In this document: positions 38,404 through 47,491 of the stretch, piece by piece
Layout of the letters: each line of letters opens with the position of its first letter
How positions within the stretch are numbered: the stretch's first letter is position 1
NCBI GenBank assembly: GCA_052035735.1
Contig: JBPOHI010000065.1
Location: 8,424-72,423 of the forward strand
Origin: JAGPDF01 sp052035735
GTDB lineage: Bacteria; Acidobacteriota; Thermoanaerobaculia; Multivoradales; JAGPDF01
Direction of reading: 5' to 3'
DNA: 64,000 bases
Program-made: the position numbers and the translations under genes
Notes under the pieces: generated by a model
What the model saw: the letters and a program-made list of their open reading frames with translations, nothing else
Told to the model about the DNA's origin: nothing
Database searches by the model: none

Positions 38404-39360
38404 ATGGCCTGGAAGCCGGCAACGCCGCAGCTCGAGCTGGTGCTCCCTGGAGCGCCAGCGTCACAGTTTCATCCAACAGCTGTTGAGCGGCCGAGCCGCC
38501 CGGCGCGACGCTCTGGCAGCCTGATCCGGCAGGCGCTCTACCTCGACCAGGAGGACGCCTACGCGGCCGGAGAGGTCGGCTTCCTGGCCCGGGCGCTGGT
38601 CCAGGCGACCCTTCCCCACAGCGACCCCAAGACCAACGAGTTCGTCCGGCGAAATGGACACTTCACGCTGTCCATCCTTGCCCCGAAGGATGTCGGGCTG
38701 CCGTACGGCCGGTATCCACGCCTGGTCCTCGCCTACCTCACGACCGAGGCGGTGCGCCGCAAGAGCCCGGACATAGAGCTCGGCAGCCACTTCTCGCACT
38801 TCTGCGCTGCCCTCGGGATCCCGCCGACCACGGGACCCCGTGGGTCCTTGCCGCAGCTCCGCGATCAACTCCAGCGTCTCTTCGCCTCGACCTTCCAGTG
38901 CATCTTCCACGACGAGAGTCAAGGCCGACACGCCGGCGACGGCTTCCTGATCGCCGAGAAGCGGGAGCTCTGGTGGGACCCTCGTCCAGGGAAGGGCGAG
39001 GCAGCTTGGGGCTCGCATGTCCTGCTCTCGGACCGCTTCTTCCGGGAGGCGACCGAGGCGCCCGTCCCGCTCGACCTCCGGGTGCTCCGCGCCCTGCGGT
39101 CGCCGTTCGAGATCGACATCTACGTCTGGCTGACCTGGCGGTTCTTCCGGCTCCGGCGGCCGGTCACGATCCCCTGGGCCTCGCTGGCGCTCCAGTTCGG
39201 GTCCAGGTACACGAACCCACGGCACTTCAAGAAGCGGTTTCTCGGCTACCTGCGGAGTGTCATCGACTACTACCCGGAGGTGAGGCTCGAGAGCTCGGCT
39301 GCGGGCCTAGTACTCAAGCCCTCCCCAACGCACGTCCAGCACCGACCTCGGAAGCGTTGA
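38404..39360 (+). CDS. repA: RepA-type plasmid replication initiator, copy 2
   Basis: The 318-residue protein differs from copies 1 and 3 at only a few positions in the central 270 residues, mainly in the first 45 residues and the last 15. ATG 38404 has GGAGG about 7 nt upstream and aligns with the starts of the other copies. Intact RepA_C-type blocks are present (LSILAPKDVGLPYG, AYLTTEAVRRKSPDIE, PRHFKKRFLGYLRSVIDYYPE). Synonymous differences are frequent relative to amino-acid differences, pointing to old, selectively maintained copies rather than recent duplication. Confidence 0.85.
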   Translation: MAWKPATPQLELVLPGAPASQFHPTAVERPSRPARRSGSLIRQALYLDQEDAYAAGEVGFLARALVQATLPHSDPKTNEFVRRNGHFTLSILAPKDVGLPYGRYPRLVLAYLTTEAVRRKSPDIELGSHFSHFCAALGIPPTTGPRGSLPQLRDQLQRLFASTFQCIFHDESQGRHAGDGFLIAEKRELWWDPRPGKGEAAWGSHVLLSDRFFREATEAPVPLDLRVLRALRSPFEIDIYVWLTWRFFRLRRPVTIPWASLALQFGSRYTNPRHFKKRFLGYLRSVIDYYPEVRLESSAAGLVLKPSPTHVQHRPRKR

Positions 39361-39755
39361 GCTGCCGGTGCGCGTTCGGCGCTGAGGCGAAATCGACCGT
39401 GGGCTGACCATCGCGCGCTGCCGAAGCCGCCTCTCCGAAGACACGGATTCCATCGGAATAAGGGGATTTCCTCGCAGTCGCTCTTCTCGACCAGTTGGGC
39501 GAGCATCGGCTCTTCCTACCGGATGAGCTTGACGATTTTCGCGGTAGTCGCCGGATTCCGAACCATAGGTTCTCGGCTCGACTGCGCGTTTCTCCTCGTT
39601 CGATTCGAGGAACCTCGGCGGTTCTTCCGCCTGCAGGCTCCGGAGTCTCCAAGAATCGGATGGCACATGTTCAGGCGAGCGCCCGGCGGCCGTTTGCACT
39701 AACATAACCTGAGCCCCAAGAGCTACGAACTCTACATTGAGGCACTCCTACTGCT
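39361..39755. other. Gene-free gap with GC drop
   Basis: No gene or repeat is supported. The stretch marks a transition from very GC-rich repA DNA to the less GC-rich membrane-protein gene; an AT-richer tract with TTTGCACTAACATAACC near 39691-39707 could hold the promoter of that gene. Confidence 0.3.
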
Positions 39756-41720
39756 ATGACAATGGGCGATCCTGTTGAGGTGGAGCAGCAGCAATCGACG
39801 GCCCAAGAAACGTCCGTCACGACTCATCTAGCGACCAGTCGTTCCTCTAGACTCTGGAGATCTCGGGGGGCGTTCGTGTTCGGCGCTTCGTTTCTGCTCT
39901 TCGTGGCAAACGGGCGAGTAGCGCCTTCAGGAGACAACCTAGGTACTAGGGCGTTGGCGGTATCCCTTGCGAGGGAGGGGACCTTCGATCTCTCCGGGGT
40001 ACTCGCAAGTGGGTCTTCCAACTACTCAACCGTCGAAGTGTCTGGAAAACTGCGAAACAGCTTTCCACAGGGTACTGCGATAGTCGCCGCTCCGATCTAT
40101 TTCGTTTCTGCGTTGGCTTCCGGGATCCCGCCTCAACGGCAGGCCGCAGATGCGAGCCTCGAACGGCTGGCGGCAGCGTTGATCACCGCCCTCGCTGTTG
40201 CAATCTTCTATTCCGCAATGACAGCAAGGTTTCCGGCGCAAACGGCCCTTCTGGCTTCGATTCTCCTAGCCGCCGCAACTCCAGCCCTTACAACGATGAG
40301 TCAGGGACTCTGGTCGCACACCGGCGAATTCCTCTTCCTCGCGATTGCTATTCGAGCTGCAATTGTCGAGTCTAGCCAAGTGCCCGCTGCAGTGCTCTCT
40401 GGCGTGGCCGCGGGCCTCGCCATCTTCTGTCGACCCACGGCAATCTTACTTGCTTGCTTGCCCCTCGCTTGGATTACCGGTGTCCGGCGACGCTCACTCT
40501 ACTTCGCAGCTGTAGCCGCGGGGGTTTTAGTCTTGGTCGTTTCGAATCAGGTGATGTTCGGAAGCTCGCTTGGTCAATATGGAGTCCTGAGCGAAGGTAA
40601 GTTTGGGCTTGAACTTTCGAGCTTGGCCTCGGGAATGCTTGGGGTTCTAGCAAGTCCGAGTCGTGGACTCCTCTTCTTCTTTCCAGTGTTGGTGTTTGGA
40701 ACCGTCGCCGCGATCTTCCACCGAGGCAGCGAGAGAAGAGTGGCTCTGCACGTTGTTGTCGCAGCTCTCGCGGTCGTTGGCCTCGTTTCCCTCTATGAAA
40801 ATTGGTGGGGGGGACACTCAGTGGGTCCGCGGCTCCTGGCAGAACTATCCTTGCCGGCTGCAATCCTCTTCGCGATCTCCTGGGATGCGAATCCATGCCG
40901 GCTCCTTCGCGTGTCGTTGGCGGCCTTGGTGGTGTACCAACTGCTCGTGTTTGGAGTTCTGCATTTCTCGCCGCGCCCTTCGGAATGGAGCCTTGATGTC
41001 GCCGTGGACGCCAATCCGAGCGTATTGTGGAGCATTCGCGACAGCCAAGTTATTTCGGCGATAACACCTGGATGGCGATACAGGGAATTGGGCAGGTACT
41101 TCGATGCAGAGAGGCTTGCGTCAGCGGCGGGAGACTTTCAGTGGCGCCCCGTAGATCTCAGCGAAGCGGCCAACGCTCGCTACAACTCGGATCCTTCCTG
41201 CATCTGGGACTCGGTCTCCAGAGCGCTTTGTCTCGAGCGTCTGGGTACTCAGCCGCCTCCGGCGTTCACGCACCTCAAGATCCTTCCTGTGGAATCCCAG
41301 AACATGGTCCGAGTCTGTCGGGGTGAAACTTCTCGCGCGATCGAAGTCGGAGGAGAAATCGCGAGGAAGGTCGACACGCTGATTCAATGGCGTGGCCCTG
41401 TAAGTGAGGAGCAGAAGGCCTCGCCGGCGGGCTACATCATTGTTGAGTTCGGCAGTGAGAAGGTCGAGTATCTCCCGCTGAGACTTGGTCGTGAGATATT
41501 CCTCAGGGAACAGTTGAACTCAACTTTGAGCTCGCCGGATGGACCTTTCTACGCCGGAGGGGTATCCGCACCGGACGCGCTTCAACGGCAGAGATTCACA
41601 CTTCCCGGAAAGAACCGTGTCGTCACGCGCCTGTCGATTGACGTTCCGCGGGACGCACCAGACGGATGTCTCTATCTTCTCGCCGCGTCCTTGGGAAGGA
41701 TCCGAGAGTCGGGAGCGTGA
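39756..41720 (+). CDS. Polytopic membrane protein, GT-C/glycosyltransferase-39-like
   Basis: The 654-residue protein has about ten membrane helices in residues 40-430 (FVFGASFLLFVANG, LITALAVAIFYSAM, AAGVLVLVVSNQVMFG, LLFFFPVLVFGTVAAIF) and a soluble C-terminal ~220 residues. The first loop SGDNLGTRALAVSLAREGTFDL and the loop YENWWGGHSVGPRLL are reminiscent of GT-C type lipid-linked sugar transferases and of uncharacterised relatives; catalytic residues cannot be assigned. Base composition is clearly lower in GC than the host region. ATG 39756 or 39762 can serve as start. Confidence 0.6.
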   Translation: MTMGDPVEVEQQQSTAQETSVTTHLATSRSSRLWRSRGAFVFGASFLLFVANGRVAPSGDNLGTRALAVSLAREGTFDLSGVLASGSSNYSTVEVSGKLRNSFPQGTAIVAAPIYFVSALASGIPPQRQAADASLERLAAALITALAVAIFYSAMTARFPAQTALLASILLAAATPALTTMSQGLWSHTGEFLFLAIAIRAAIVESSQVPAAVLSGVAAGLAIFCRPTAILLACLPLAWITGVRRRSLYFAAVAAGVLVLVVSNQVMFGSSLGQYGVLSEGKFGLELSSLASGMLGVLASPSRGLLFFFPVLVFGTVAAIFHRGSERRVALHVVVAALAVVGLVSLYENWWGGHSVGPRLLAELSLPAAILFAISWDANPCRLLRVSLAALVVYQLLVFGVLHFSPRPSEWSLDVAVDANPSVLWSIRDSQVISAITPGWRYRELGRYFDAERLASAAGDFQWRPVDLSEAANARYNSDPSCIWDSVSRALCLERLGTQPPPAFTHLKILPVESQNMVRVCRGETSRAIEVGGEIARKVDTLIQWRGPVSEEQKASPAGYIIVEFGSEKVEYLPLRLGREIFLREQLNSTLSSPDGPFYAGGVSAPDALQRQRFTLPGKNRVVTRLSIDVPRDAPDGCLYLLAASLGRIRESGA

Positions 41721-41878
41721 TGGGGGGCGCGGGCCGAGATTCTCTCAGCCCGCGTCCACGCGCTTCGCGCGCGAGCTCCAACTCTGAGTCGCCAGACCCC
41801 TCCCTAGACTTGCTCTCTAGAGCTCAGAGCTATGGGCACGTATAGCAGGTCGGCGTAGTTTGGCAGTCAACGAGATAG

Positions 41879-43446
41879 TGGCTTTCGCTGGCTGCGCCGT
41901 TAGATGGGCCGTTCTTCGGTTCCATCCTCTGCTCGTCGGCGGCTCACGCGAGCGAGAGGTTCTTTCCCGCTCGCAACAATGGGGTCCCAGGAAGCTACGG
42001 CGTTACACTCCTGCGGCCGGTCGCGAGCTCAACCCCGGAGCTTCTGGTGGGAACACTTGGCGGAAGGCTCGGATACGTCTACCGCAGAGTGCTGAACGGC
42101 TTCGAGGCTGAATTGACCGAATACCAAGCGGAGCGGCTGGCGCGGCACCCCTTGGTCAAGAGCGTTGTTCAAGAGACGTACCTCTACGATCAGGTAAGTT
42201 ATACCCTGCCGCACTGCTACGAAGACTTCGACACGAACACCAGGACCTTGCCGCCACTCCCAGGACCAGGCAACCCCGCTCCACAGCAGACCCTAGACTG
42301 TGCAGATCCAGCACCTGGAGGAGACTGCATCGACAATTGGGGAGTCGATCGTGTAGACCAGTACGGGCTACCGCGCGACGAAGAGTTCAACTACCGTCAG
42401 GCATCCGGGAATGTCAAGGTATTTGTCGTCGACAGGGGCGTTGCTCGGGACAACCGAGAGTTCGACGATGCCTCGGGAACGTCTCGCGTAGCCCCCGGCA
42501 TCGACACCGCTTGCTCGAGCTTTCCGGACAACTGCAATCCAGGGGATGTCCCTTGCGAGGCCCTGGTTGTAGAAAAGGCCATGGCACTCACGTCGCTGCG
42601 ATTCTGGGAGGAAGGACTTTCGGGTTGGCTAGGGATGTCGAGATCGTTCCGATCAAGACGCTCTGCCCGGGCTACACCAAAACGCACTTCAAGCGGGCAC
42701 TCGATTGGATCCTGCTTGAACACCCAGTATCAGCACCAACCGCCGTGGTGAATCTCAGCGGCCTCAATGTTGCTTGCTACGCTGACCTGGGTTGCAGCTC
42801 TGGAGCTCAGCTTCGAGAGGCTGTTATCAACGTGGCAAGCCGCAATAACCTCCTGCTTGTGCAGTCGGCAGGCAATCAGTCATTCACACCATTGCCCGAC
42901 CCGCCAGGAGGTTACAATGACTTGGTAAGTGCGTGTGACTATACCTTTGGAGACGAAGCTCGCTACAGTGATCCCGCTGAATTTGCGGCAATTTCCCGAA
43001 TCCTCGTCGCGGCAGGGAGCGACGAGAACGATGGCCTCTGGCGGAGTGAATTCGGAGAGAACGGGCACCCGATCGGCTCGAACGTCGGCGAGTGCATCGA
43101 CGTCTTCTCTCCCGCCGCTCATATCGTCTCGGCCTACTTTCCGCTGAATCCAGGTTCCGATGACCCGGATGAGATCGTCTGCCAGCTCTCGGGGACCTCG
43201 ATGGCTGCGCCCCATGTTTCTGGAGTCGCTGCCATGATTCTCCAGAACACCCCCACCATGAACTCTGCGGCGTTGAAAACGATGATTCTCAACTGGACGG
43301 AACGAGACGCTTTGGAGTCGAATTCAACGGACCCCAATTACATCGGAGCCGGATCTCCCAATCTCCTCCTGCACTGGGATCCGAGTGCGATCTCCCGGGA
43401 CGGTTTCGAAACAGGAGATATGCGTCTCTGGTCGGTATCGCCCTAG
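41879..43446 (+). pseudogene. Subtilisin-like (S8) protease with frameshift and DGFE-type tag
   Basis: Two overlapping frames together encode a secreted subtilase. Frame 1 (from 41879) reads signal-like IL, an I9-type propeptide (VPGSYGVTLLRPV, GYVYRRVLNGFEAELTEYQAERLARHPLVKSV split over the frame) and catalytic Asp in VFVVDRGV. A missing base in the A-run 42573-42576 shifts to frame 2, which continues KGHGTHVAAILGG with catalytic His, and GTSMAAPHVSG with catalytic Ser, ending in ISRDGFETGDMRLWSVSP at 43446. No ATG or GTG precedes the propeptide; the first GTG (42047) would cut into it. It is a damaged gene, or a case of recoding or sequencing error. Confidence 0.7.
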
Positions 43447-43453
43447 CAAGGTC

Positions 43454-44674
43454 ATGAGAGACAGCCGAGACCTCGAACGCTTCCTAATTTCAAGGGCACT
43501 CGCCGCCACTTTGAGCGTGGCGGCGGTGTTCTCTCTCCCCGCTGGCGCCTTCGCCGCCACTTTCCGAGGGCTGGGGGTATTGCCAGGAGGGGAGTACCCT
43601 TACAGCAAGGCCTTGGATATCTCAGCGGACGGCTCTGTCGTCGTCGGAGAGAGTTTATCAGCCAACGGCCTCGAGGCCTTCCGCTGGACGGCAGCGACCG
43701 GAATGGTGGGCCTAGGCAATCTCGGCGGGGAGGAATCCTTCAGTAACGCACTGGGGGTCTCGGCGAACGGTCTGGTGGTGGTGGGCGGAAGCTCATCGCC
43801 GCTGTCGGGATCTCGGAGCGAGGCTTTTCGCTGGACAGCAGCCACCGGGATGGTCGGCCTGGGCGATCTGCCGGGTGGAGAGGAATATTCGAGTGCTGCC
43901 TCCGGAGTTTCGAACGACGGATCCGTCGTTACAGGCAGCAGCACGTCCGACCTCTCGCCCTACTGGGGAGAGGCGTTCCGATGGACGGAACCGACCGGTC
44001 TCGTGGGTCTCGGGGTGCTTCCCGGGAGCGAAATCCCTACGACCGTTCCGCAACGAATTTCGGCGGACGGGACGGTCGTGGTCGGCTGGGCTTCCACCGA
44101 AAACGGCCGCGAGGCGTTCCGATGGTCGGAGGCTGACGGGCTGGTCGGCATGGGCGATCTTCCGGCTGGCAATTTCGATAGCTGGGCCAGGGGAGTCTCG
44201 GCGGATGGGTCGGTGATCGTGGGGTCCGCACTCAACCCGGGTCCGACGTCTTTTCTCTGGACGGCGGCGACGGGCTTGGTGGATCTGGGGAGGCCCCCTG
44301 GAGGCAATAGCAGCGCGGCCTGGGGTGTCTCCGCCGACGGCTTGGTCGTCGTGGGTGATGCGGGCGTCGCCGGCGAACGTGTTCCGGCCATCTGGGACGT
44401 GAGCCACGGGATGAGAAACCTTGTCGATGTTCTGATCGATCTCGGCCTGGAGTCCGACATGGCGGGCTGGGATCTGGAGCAAGCGAAAGCGGTCTCGGCC
44501 GACGGACTGACGGTCTCAGGTTGGGGGTACAACCCTGCTGGTGGACAGGAGGCCTGGATCGCGAACCTAGGGCAGCCGAGTCTGGTCGAGATTCCGACCG
44601 CGTCGAGCGCGGCGCTGATAATCTTCGGTGCTCTTCTAGCAACTGTCGCGCTCGCAACACTCCGCTTGCGCTGA
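43454..44674 (+). CDS. Secreted HAF-repeat protein with IPTL-like C-terminal anchor
   Basis: The 406-residue protein starts at ATG 43454, 8 nt after the subtilase stop. It has a signal peptide (ISRALAATLSVAAVFSLPAGAFA) and about seven HAF-type repeats, each with L(P)GG, SADGSVVVG and EAFRWTAATGMVGLG. The C-terminus VEIPTASSAALIIFGALLATVALATLRLR (hydrophobic helix then basic end) resembles IPTL/PEP-CTERM sorting signals rather than the DGFE tag. HAF repeats are predicted extracellular propellers of unknown role. Probably co-transcribed with the subtilase. Confidence 0.8.
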   Translation: MRDSRDLERFLISRALAATLSVAAVFSLPAGAFAATFRGLGVLPGGEYPYSKALDISADGSVVVGESLSANGLEAFRWTAATGMVGLGNLGGEESFSNALGVSANGLVVVGGSSSPLSGSRSEAFRWTAATGMVGLGDLPGGEEYSSAASGVSNDGSVVTGSSTSDLSPYWGEAFRWTEPTGLVGLGVLPGSEIPTTVPQRISADGTVVVGWASTENGREAFRWSEADGLVGMGDLPAGNFDSWARGVSADGSVIVGSALNPGPTSFLWTAATGLVDLGRPPGGNSSAAWGVSADGLVVVGDAGVAGERVPAIWDVSHGMRNLVDVLIDLGLESDMAGWDLEQAKAVSADGLTVSGWGYNPAGGQEAWIANLGQPSLVEIPTASSAALIIFGALLATVALATLRLR

Positions 44675-44939
44675 AGTTGCGCAGCGGGGCCATTCCGCGT
44701 CTCGAGCGACGAATCGTCAGAGTCCGCTTAGTCGGTCTTGCGGAGCCTGGTCTAGGAGGGCGCCCCAAATATCCCGAACGACGAGAGACCCGGCAGGGTC
44801 GGCGCCTGAGGCTGCGCGCGCAGGAAGTAGGATTTCGAACACGGCCCAACCGCTGATGGGGCGCGGGCTATCGCCGGCGTGGCTCGCGCCGTGTCGTTTG
44901 GTACAAAGCCTAAGTGCTTACCTCAGAGTGACTTAGAAA

Positions 44940-45038
44940 TGGTAGCCCAAACGGTTGGGAGTTCGAACACCAAATGGGATTCGAACACCCTGTTCGCCTG
45001 GCTCCACGACGTCGCGGCACTCAGGCGGGCGGCGTGAG
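44940..45038 (+). repeat. Conserved 99-bp block upstream of repA copy 3
   Basis: This is the third copy: TGGTAGCCC at 44940, TTCGAAC at 44962 and 44980 (18 bp apart), CCTGGCTCCACGACGTCGCGGC near 44997 and GGCGGCGTGAG at the end. It starts 224 bp before the repA ATG, the same as copy 1. The preceding gap 44675-44939 holds nothing I recognise. Confidence 0.7.
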
Positions 45039-45163
45039 CCAGAACCCACGCCAGCAACGTTCTCGAGCCTCTGCGCGGCGGCTCCGGACCGGCCTTACGG
45101 CTGGCTCCGGCATCGCCGTCCCTCTCTGGTATCCGCTGCCCGGCAGCGGAGCGGAGGGGCAGT

Positions 45164-46129
45164 ATGGTCTGGAAGCCGGCAACCCCGCAGCTCGAGTTGG
45201 TGCTCCCCGGAGCCCCGGCGTCACAGTTTCATTCTACAGATGTTGAGACCAGGCCTCGCCAGGCGAGACGCTCCGGCAGCCTGATCCGGCAGGCTCTTTA
45301 CCTCGACCAGGAAGACGCCTACGCCGCCGGCGAGGTCGGATTTCTGGCCCGGGCGCTGGTCCAGGCGACCCTTCCGCACAGCGACCCGAAGGCCAACGAG
45401 TTCGTCCGGCGAAACGGACACTTCACGCTCTCTATCCTGGCGCCCAAGGACGTCGGGCTCCCTTTTGGCCGGTACCCTCGCTTGGTCCTGGCCTACCTGA
45501 CGACGGAGGCGGTGCGGCGCAAGAGCCCCGACATCGAGCTCGGGAGCCACTTCTCCCACTTCTGCGCCGCCCTCGGCATCCCTCCGACCACGGGGCCGCG
45601 CGGGTCGCTGCCGATGCTCCGGGAGCAGCTTCAGCGACTGTTCGCCTCGACCTTCCAGTGCATCTTCCACGACGAGAGCCAGGGCCGACACGCGGGCGAC
45701 GGCTTCCTGATCGCCGAGAAGCGGGAGCTCTGGTGGGACCCTCGTCCCGGGAAGGGTGAAGCAGCCTGGGGCTCGCACGTCCTGCTGTCGGACCGGTTCT
45801 TCCGGGAGGCGACCGAAGCACCGGTGCCGCTCGACCTGCGGGTCCTGCGCGCCCTCCGCTCACCATTCGAGATCGACATCTACGTCTGGCTGACCTGGCG
45901 GTTCTTCCGTCTCCGGCGGCCAGTCACGATCCCTTGGGCCTCGCTGGCGCTTCAGTTCGGATCCCGGTACTCCAATCCTCGCCACTTCAAGAAGCGCTTC
46001 TTGGGCTACCTGCGAAGCGTCATCGACTACTACCCGGAGGTGAGGCTCGAGAGCGCAAGCGCTGGACTGATGCTAAGACCTTGCCCTCCGCATGTATCGC
46101 CGAGGAGAGGACCAGCGTTGACACCATGA
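45164..46129 (+). CDS. repA: RepA-type plasmid replication initiator, copy 3
   Basis: The 321-residue protein (ATG 45164, GGAGGGG upstream) is the third near-identical repA. The core from SGSLIRQALYLDQEDAYAAG to RSVIDYYPEVRLES is almost unchanged; the tail (MLRPCPPHVSPRRG) differs. It lies directly upstream of the ietAS-like pair, a setting that fits plasmid replication next to plasmid stability genes. Three intact initiators on one stretch of DNA would normally be incompatible, see findings. Confidence 0.85.
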   Translation: MVWKPATPQLELVLPGAPASQFHSTDVETRPRQARRSGSLIRQALYLDQEDAYAAGEVGFLARALVQATLPHSDPKANEFVRRNGHFTLSILAPKDVGLPFGRYPRLVLAYLTTEAVRRKSPDIELGSHFSHFCAALGIPPTTGPRGSLPMLREQLQRLFASTFQCIFHDESQGRHAGDGFLIAEKRELWWDPRPGKGEAAWGSHVLLSDRFFREATEAPVPLDLRVLRALRSPFEIDIYVWLTWRFFRLRRPVTIPWASLALQFGSRYSNPRHFKKRFLGYLRSVIDYYPEVRLESASAGLMLRPCPPHVSPRRGPALTP

Positions 46130-46482
46130 CGTGTGCCGACCGCTGACTGGCGCCCCGCGGCAGGGGGGCGGGGTTCTGAGTCTCACGAGAGCCTTGCCAC
46201 CAATTGCTGGGAACCTAGTGCCCTGCGAGCGCCCGGGAAGCTAGATGTGCTGCATCTCGCACTCCCGCCTTTCTGGAGCCGGGTGATGAAACCCGCCCTC
46301 CCAGATACTGGTGTCAGCAGGGGGATGGTCGGCGTCGCGTCTGATCTGTGAAGGCCAAGACGTTGGATGCGACACACAGGGTGTAGGCTCTACACAGTCA
46401 GGCAAGATCGGACGCTAGGTTTCCAGGACTGGGCGTCCTGGCGATGCCATCTTCAGGAAAAGCGACACCGCGCAAGGGAATC
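46130..46482. other. Gap between repA copy 3 and ietA, no gene seen
   Basis: No coding region or clear repeat is supported. A hairpin-like GC run (GCCCCGCGGCAGGGGGGCGGGG, 46150-46171) just downstream of repA could act in termination. The promoter for the ATPase gene should lie in the right half, but no convincing -35/-10 pair was found. Confidence 0.3.
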
Positions 46483-47469
46483 ATGGCGAAGGCAGATCAA
46501 ATCAAGGCTCTCATTCGCAGCCACTCGGAGGGCGATGACAGTCGCTTTTACGCTATCGCTATGCAGGTGGCCGCCCAGGCCGCACGTAGCGGACAGGGGA
46601 AGTTCGCGCAGGAGCTGAGGGACCTGGTTGACCGCGCGAAGGAGCGCGCAAGATCTGCGCCCCCGACTCCCGGGCCCAAGCCGATCCCGTTGGCGCAGCC
46701 CCGAGGGGAACTCGCCGGGCTGCTGACTGTCGACTACCCAAGGACGAGGGTCGCCGACATGGCGCTAGAAGAGAGCCTGCGCCAGCGGATCGATCGCGTG
46801 CTCGTCGAGCAGCGGCAGCGCGAACGCCTTCGCGGGCACGGGTTCGCCCCTCTTCGTAAGCTGCTTCTCGTCGGGCCACCCGGCACCGGAAAGACGATGA
46901 CGGCAGCCGCCTTAGCTGGCGAACTAGGCCTGCCGCTCTTTGCCATTCAGCTCGACGGACTCATTACGAAGTACATGGGCGAGACGGCTGCGAAACTACG
47001 TCTGGTCTTCGACGCGATCCAATCTTCTCGAGGCGTATACCTCTTCGATGAGTTCGACGCGCTCGGTGGCCAGCGGAGCGGAGCGAACGACGTCGGAGAG
47101 ATCCGGCGCGTCCTGAATTCCTTCCTCCAGTTCTTGGATATGGACGACTCGGATAGCGTGATCATAGGTGCGACCAATCACGTGAAACTTCTGGACCGTG
47201 CCTTGTTTCGTCGCTTCGATGCGGTATTCGAGTATGGACTGCCCTCGAAGGAGATTGCCACGCAGGTCATGCGCGCGCGACTAGCGCTACTGGACACTTC
47301 CGCCGTCGACTGGCTAGAGGCAGCGGATGCTACAGAGACCCTCAGCCATGCCGAGATTGGCCATGCTTGCGAGCAGGCCGCCAAGAACGCGATCTTGGAG
47401 CACACCACCAAGGTGCGTAACGCAGAGCTGGTCGCGGCGCTGCGGGAACGGCGTGGCACCCATACCTAG
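46483..47469 (+). CDS. ietA: AAA+ ATPase, IetA-like
   Basis: The 328-residue protein has a short helical N-terminus and an AAA+ module: Walker A VGPPGTGKT near residue 133, Walker B VYLFDEFDAL near 183, a sensor 1 GATNH near 225 and arginine-finger region DRALFRRFDAVFEY. It is followed after 22 nt by a large intracellular subtilisin. That gene pair matches IetAS, described as a plasmid stability (toxin-antitoxin-like) locus of Agrobacterium plasmids and later as an anti-phage system. Start at ATG 46483 or ATG 46444, the latter adding 13 residues. Confidence 0.85.
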   Translation: MAKADQIKALIRSHSEGDDSRFYAIAMQVAAQAARSGQGKFAQELRDLVDRAKERARSAPPTPGPKPIPLAQPRGELAGLLTVDYPRTRVADMALEESLRQRIDRVLVEQRQRERLRGHGFAPLRKLLLVGPPGTGKTMTAAALAGELGLPLFAIQLDGLITKYMGETAAKLRLVFDAIQSSRGVYLFDEFDALGGQRSGANDVGEIRRVLNSFLQFLDMDDSDSVIIGATNHVKLLDRALFRRFDAVFEYGLPSKEIATQVMRARLALLDTSAVDWLEAADATETLSHAEIGHACEQAAKNAILEHTTKVRNAELVAALRERRGTHT

Positions 47470-47491
47470 TCGTCGAGGAGGAGGCTGACCA

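Noticed and set aside
41860..42111. An 83-residue frame as the start of the subtilase
   Set aside because: It shows no signal peptide or I9 features. The propeptide motif (VPGSYGVTLLRPV) lies in the frame that opens at 41879.
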